From the NCBI GenBank assembly GCA_021805955.1, contig JAJZDO010000769.1, forward strand, positions 1 to 5,916: 5,916 nt of DNA. Reading direction: 5' to 3'. The notes under the pieces are model-generated. The model saw nothing but the letters and a program-made list of their open reading frames with translations. It was not told where the DNA came from and made no database searches. The stretch is from Acidobacteriota bacterium. GTDB lineage: Bacteria; Acidobacteriota; Terriglobia; Terriglobales; Acidobacteriaceae. The first letter of the stretch is position 1; every line of letters begins with the position of its first letter. Positions 5,628 to 5,916 of the stretch are shown here, one piece after another. A program made the translations under genes and the position numbers.

Positions 5628-5916
5628 TCAGACAGTGATGTAGCTGTAATGACCTTCGGTTTGCAGCAGCGCGATTGCCGCCACCATGGAGGCCACGACG
5701 AGAACGCCTGGGAGCGCGTGGGAAAGCATCTCCTTCACAATCTGCTCCGGTTGCTCCGAGAGGTTGTCGTGCGGAATCAGATTGCGTACCTGCTCTTCGG
5801 TTGCAGTGTGGCAGCTGAGAAACTTCACGCCGCGATGTTGCAGCGCCGCGATGCTGGTGTCCTGATAGATGGAGTCCCTGCTGTCCGGATCGCGGCATGG
5901 TGTGGATGAACGATGC
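5628..5916 (-). CDS. DsrE/DsrF-like sulfur-relay family protein, C-terminal part
   Basis: A reading frame is open from the right edge to the TGA at 5630-5628, giving about 95 residues without the N-terminus. An internal GTG at 5828 could start a short protein, but upstream text such as SIYQDTSIAALQHRGVKF fits the same fold, so a partial longer gene is preferred. The pattern LQHRGVKFLSCHTATEEQ followed by ALPGVLVVASMVAAIALLQTEGHYSYI matches the C-terminal half of DsrE/DsrF-like proteins (COG1416 type), in which a cysteine at the SC position is often conserved and can carry sulfur. Whether this one is exported cannot be seen. The residues encoded by 5890-5916 are doubtful because those bases repeat the cytochrome gene. 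It leads the run DsrE-like, ModA-like, TsdA-like. Confidence 0.65.
   Translation of the reverse strand, partial: HRSSTPCRDPDSRDSIYQDTSIAALQHRGVKFLSCHTATEEQVRNLIPHDNLSEQPEQIVKEMLSHALPGVLVVASMVAAIALLQTEGHYSYITV
5890..5916. repeat. 27-bp exact direct copy of cytochrome gene positions 3866-3892 at the window edge
   Basis: The last 27 bases are identical, in the same orientation, to 3866-3892 inside the cytochrome gene, and the match stops at 5889/3865. In the cytochrome frame the copy encodes ASFIHTMPR and then departs. Its position exactly at the edge suggests a contig-end or k-mer overlap artefact, though a second cytochrome copy upstream is possible. Confidence 0.75.

Noticed and set aside
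4884..5909. Long plus-strand open frame (341 codons) over the binding-protein and DsrE-like genes
   Set aside because: It is antisense to genes with clear family motifs and ribosome sites; its translation shows no recognisable domain and it is a by-product of GC-rich codon use.

Overview
The window suggests a GC-rich, Gram-negative-type soil bacterium, most likely an acidobacterium. This rests on four things: an aldonate-type MFS carrier paired with an IlvD/Edd dehydratase, a lipoprotein dihaem cytochrome, a DsrE-like/ModA-like neighbour set, and a dispersed repeat of the TCATTCTGAGCG...AGCGAAGAATC type that I recall from acidobacterial genomes. The taxonomic call is inference; there is no rRNA or marker gene in the window.

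Layout: (1) Positions 202 to 1, minus strand: the N-terminus of a large Lhr-like DEAD/DEAH helicase that runs off the left edge. (2) Positions 203-559: a divergent intergenic region with a -10-like box for the helicase, a pair of 14-bp direct repeats spaced 21 bp apart, and a small palindrome. (3) Positions 560-3599, plus strand: a two-gene operon of an ACS-family MFS carrier and an IlvD/Edd sugar-acid dehydratase whose coding regions overlap by 23 bp. Together they look like an uptake-and-first-step module for an aldonic acid: import, then dehydration to a 2-keto-3-deoxy acid. (4) Positions 3600-3832: a convergent intergenic region filled by a nested inverted-repeat element; its outer right arm supplies the stop codon of the next gene. 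(5) Positions 5916-3833, minus strand: a tight run transcribed leftward. It holds the C-terminal part of a DsrE-like protein, a ModA-like periplasmic binding protein with no permease in view, and a TsdA-like dihaem c-type cytochrome lipoprotein.

The DsrE-like/ModA-like/TsdA-like combination is the most interesting content. It reads as a possible extracytoplasmic sulfur-compound or oxyanion redox module, but the substrate cannot be read from the sequence. The last 27 bases of the window exactly repeat a stretch inside the cytochrome gene, so the right-hand edge may be an assembly artefact and the first residues of the DsrE-like reading frame should be treated with caution.
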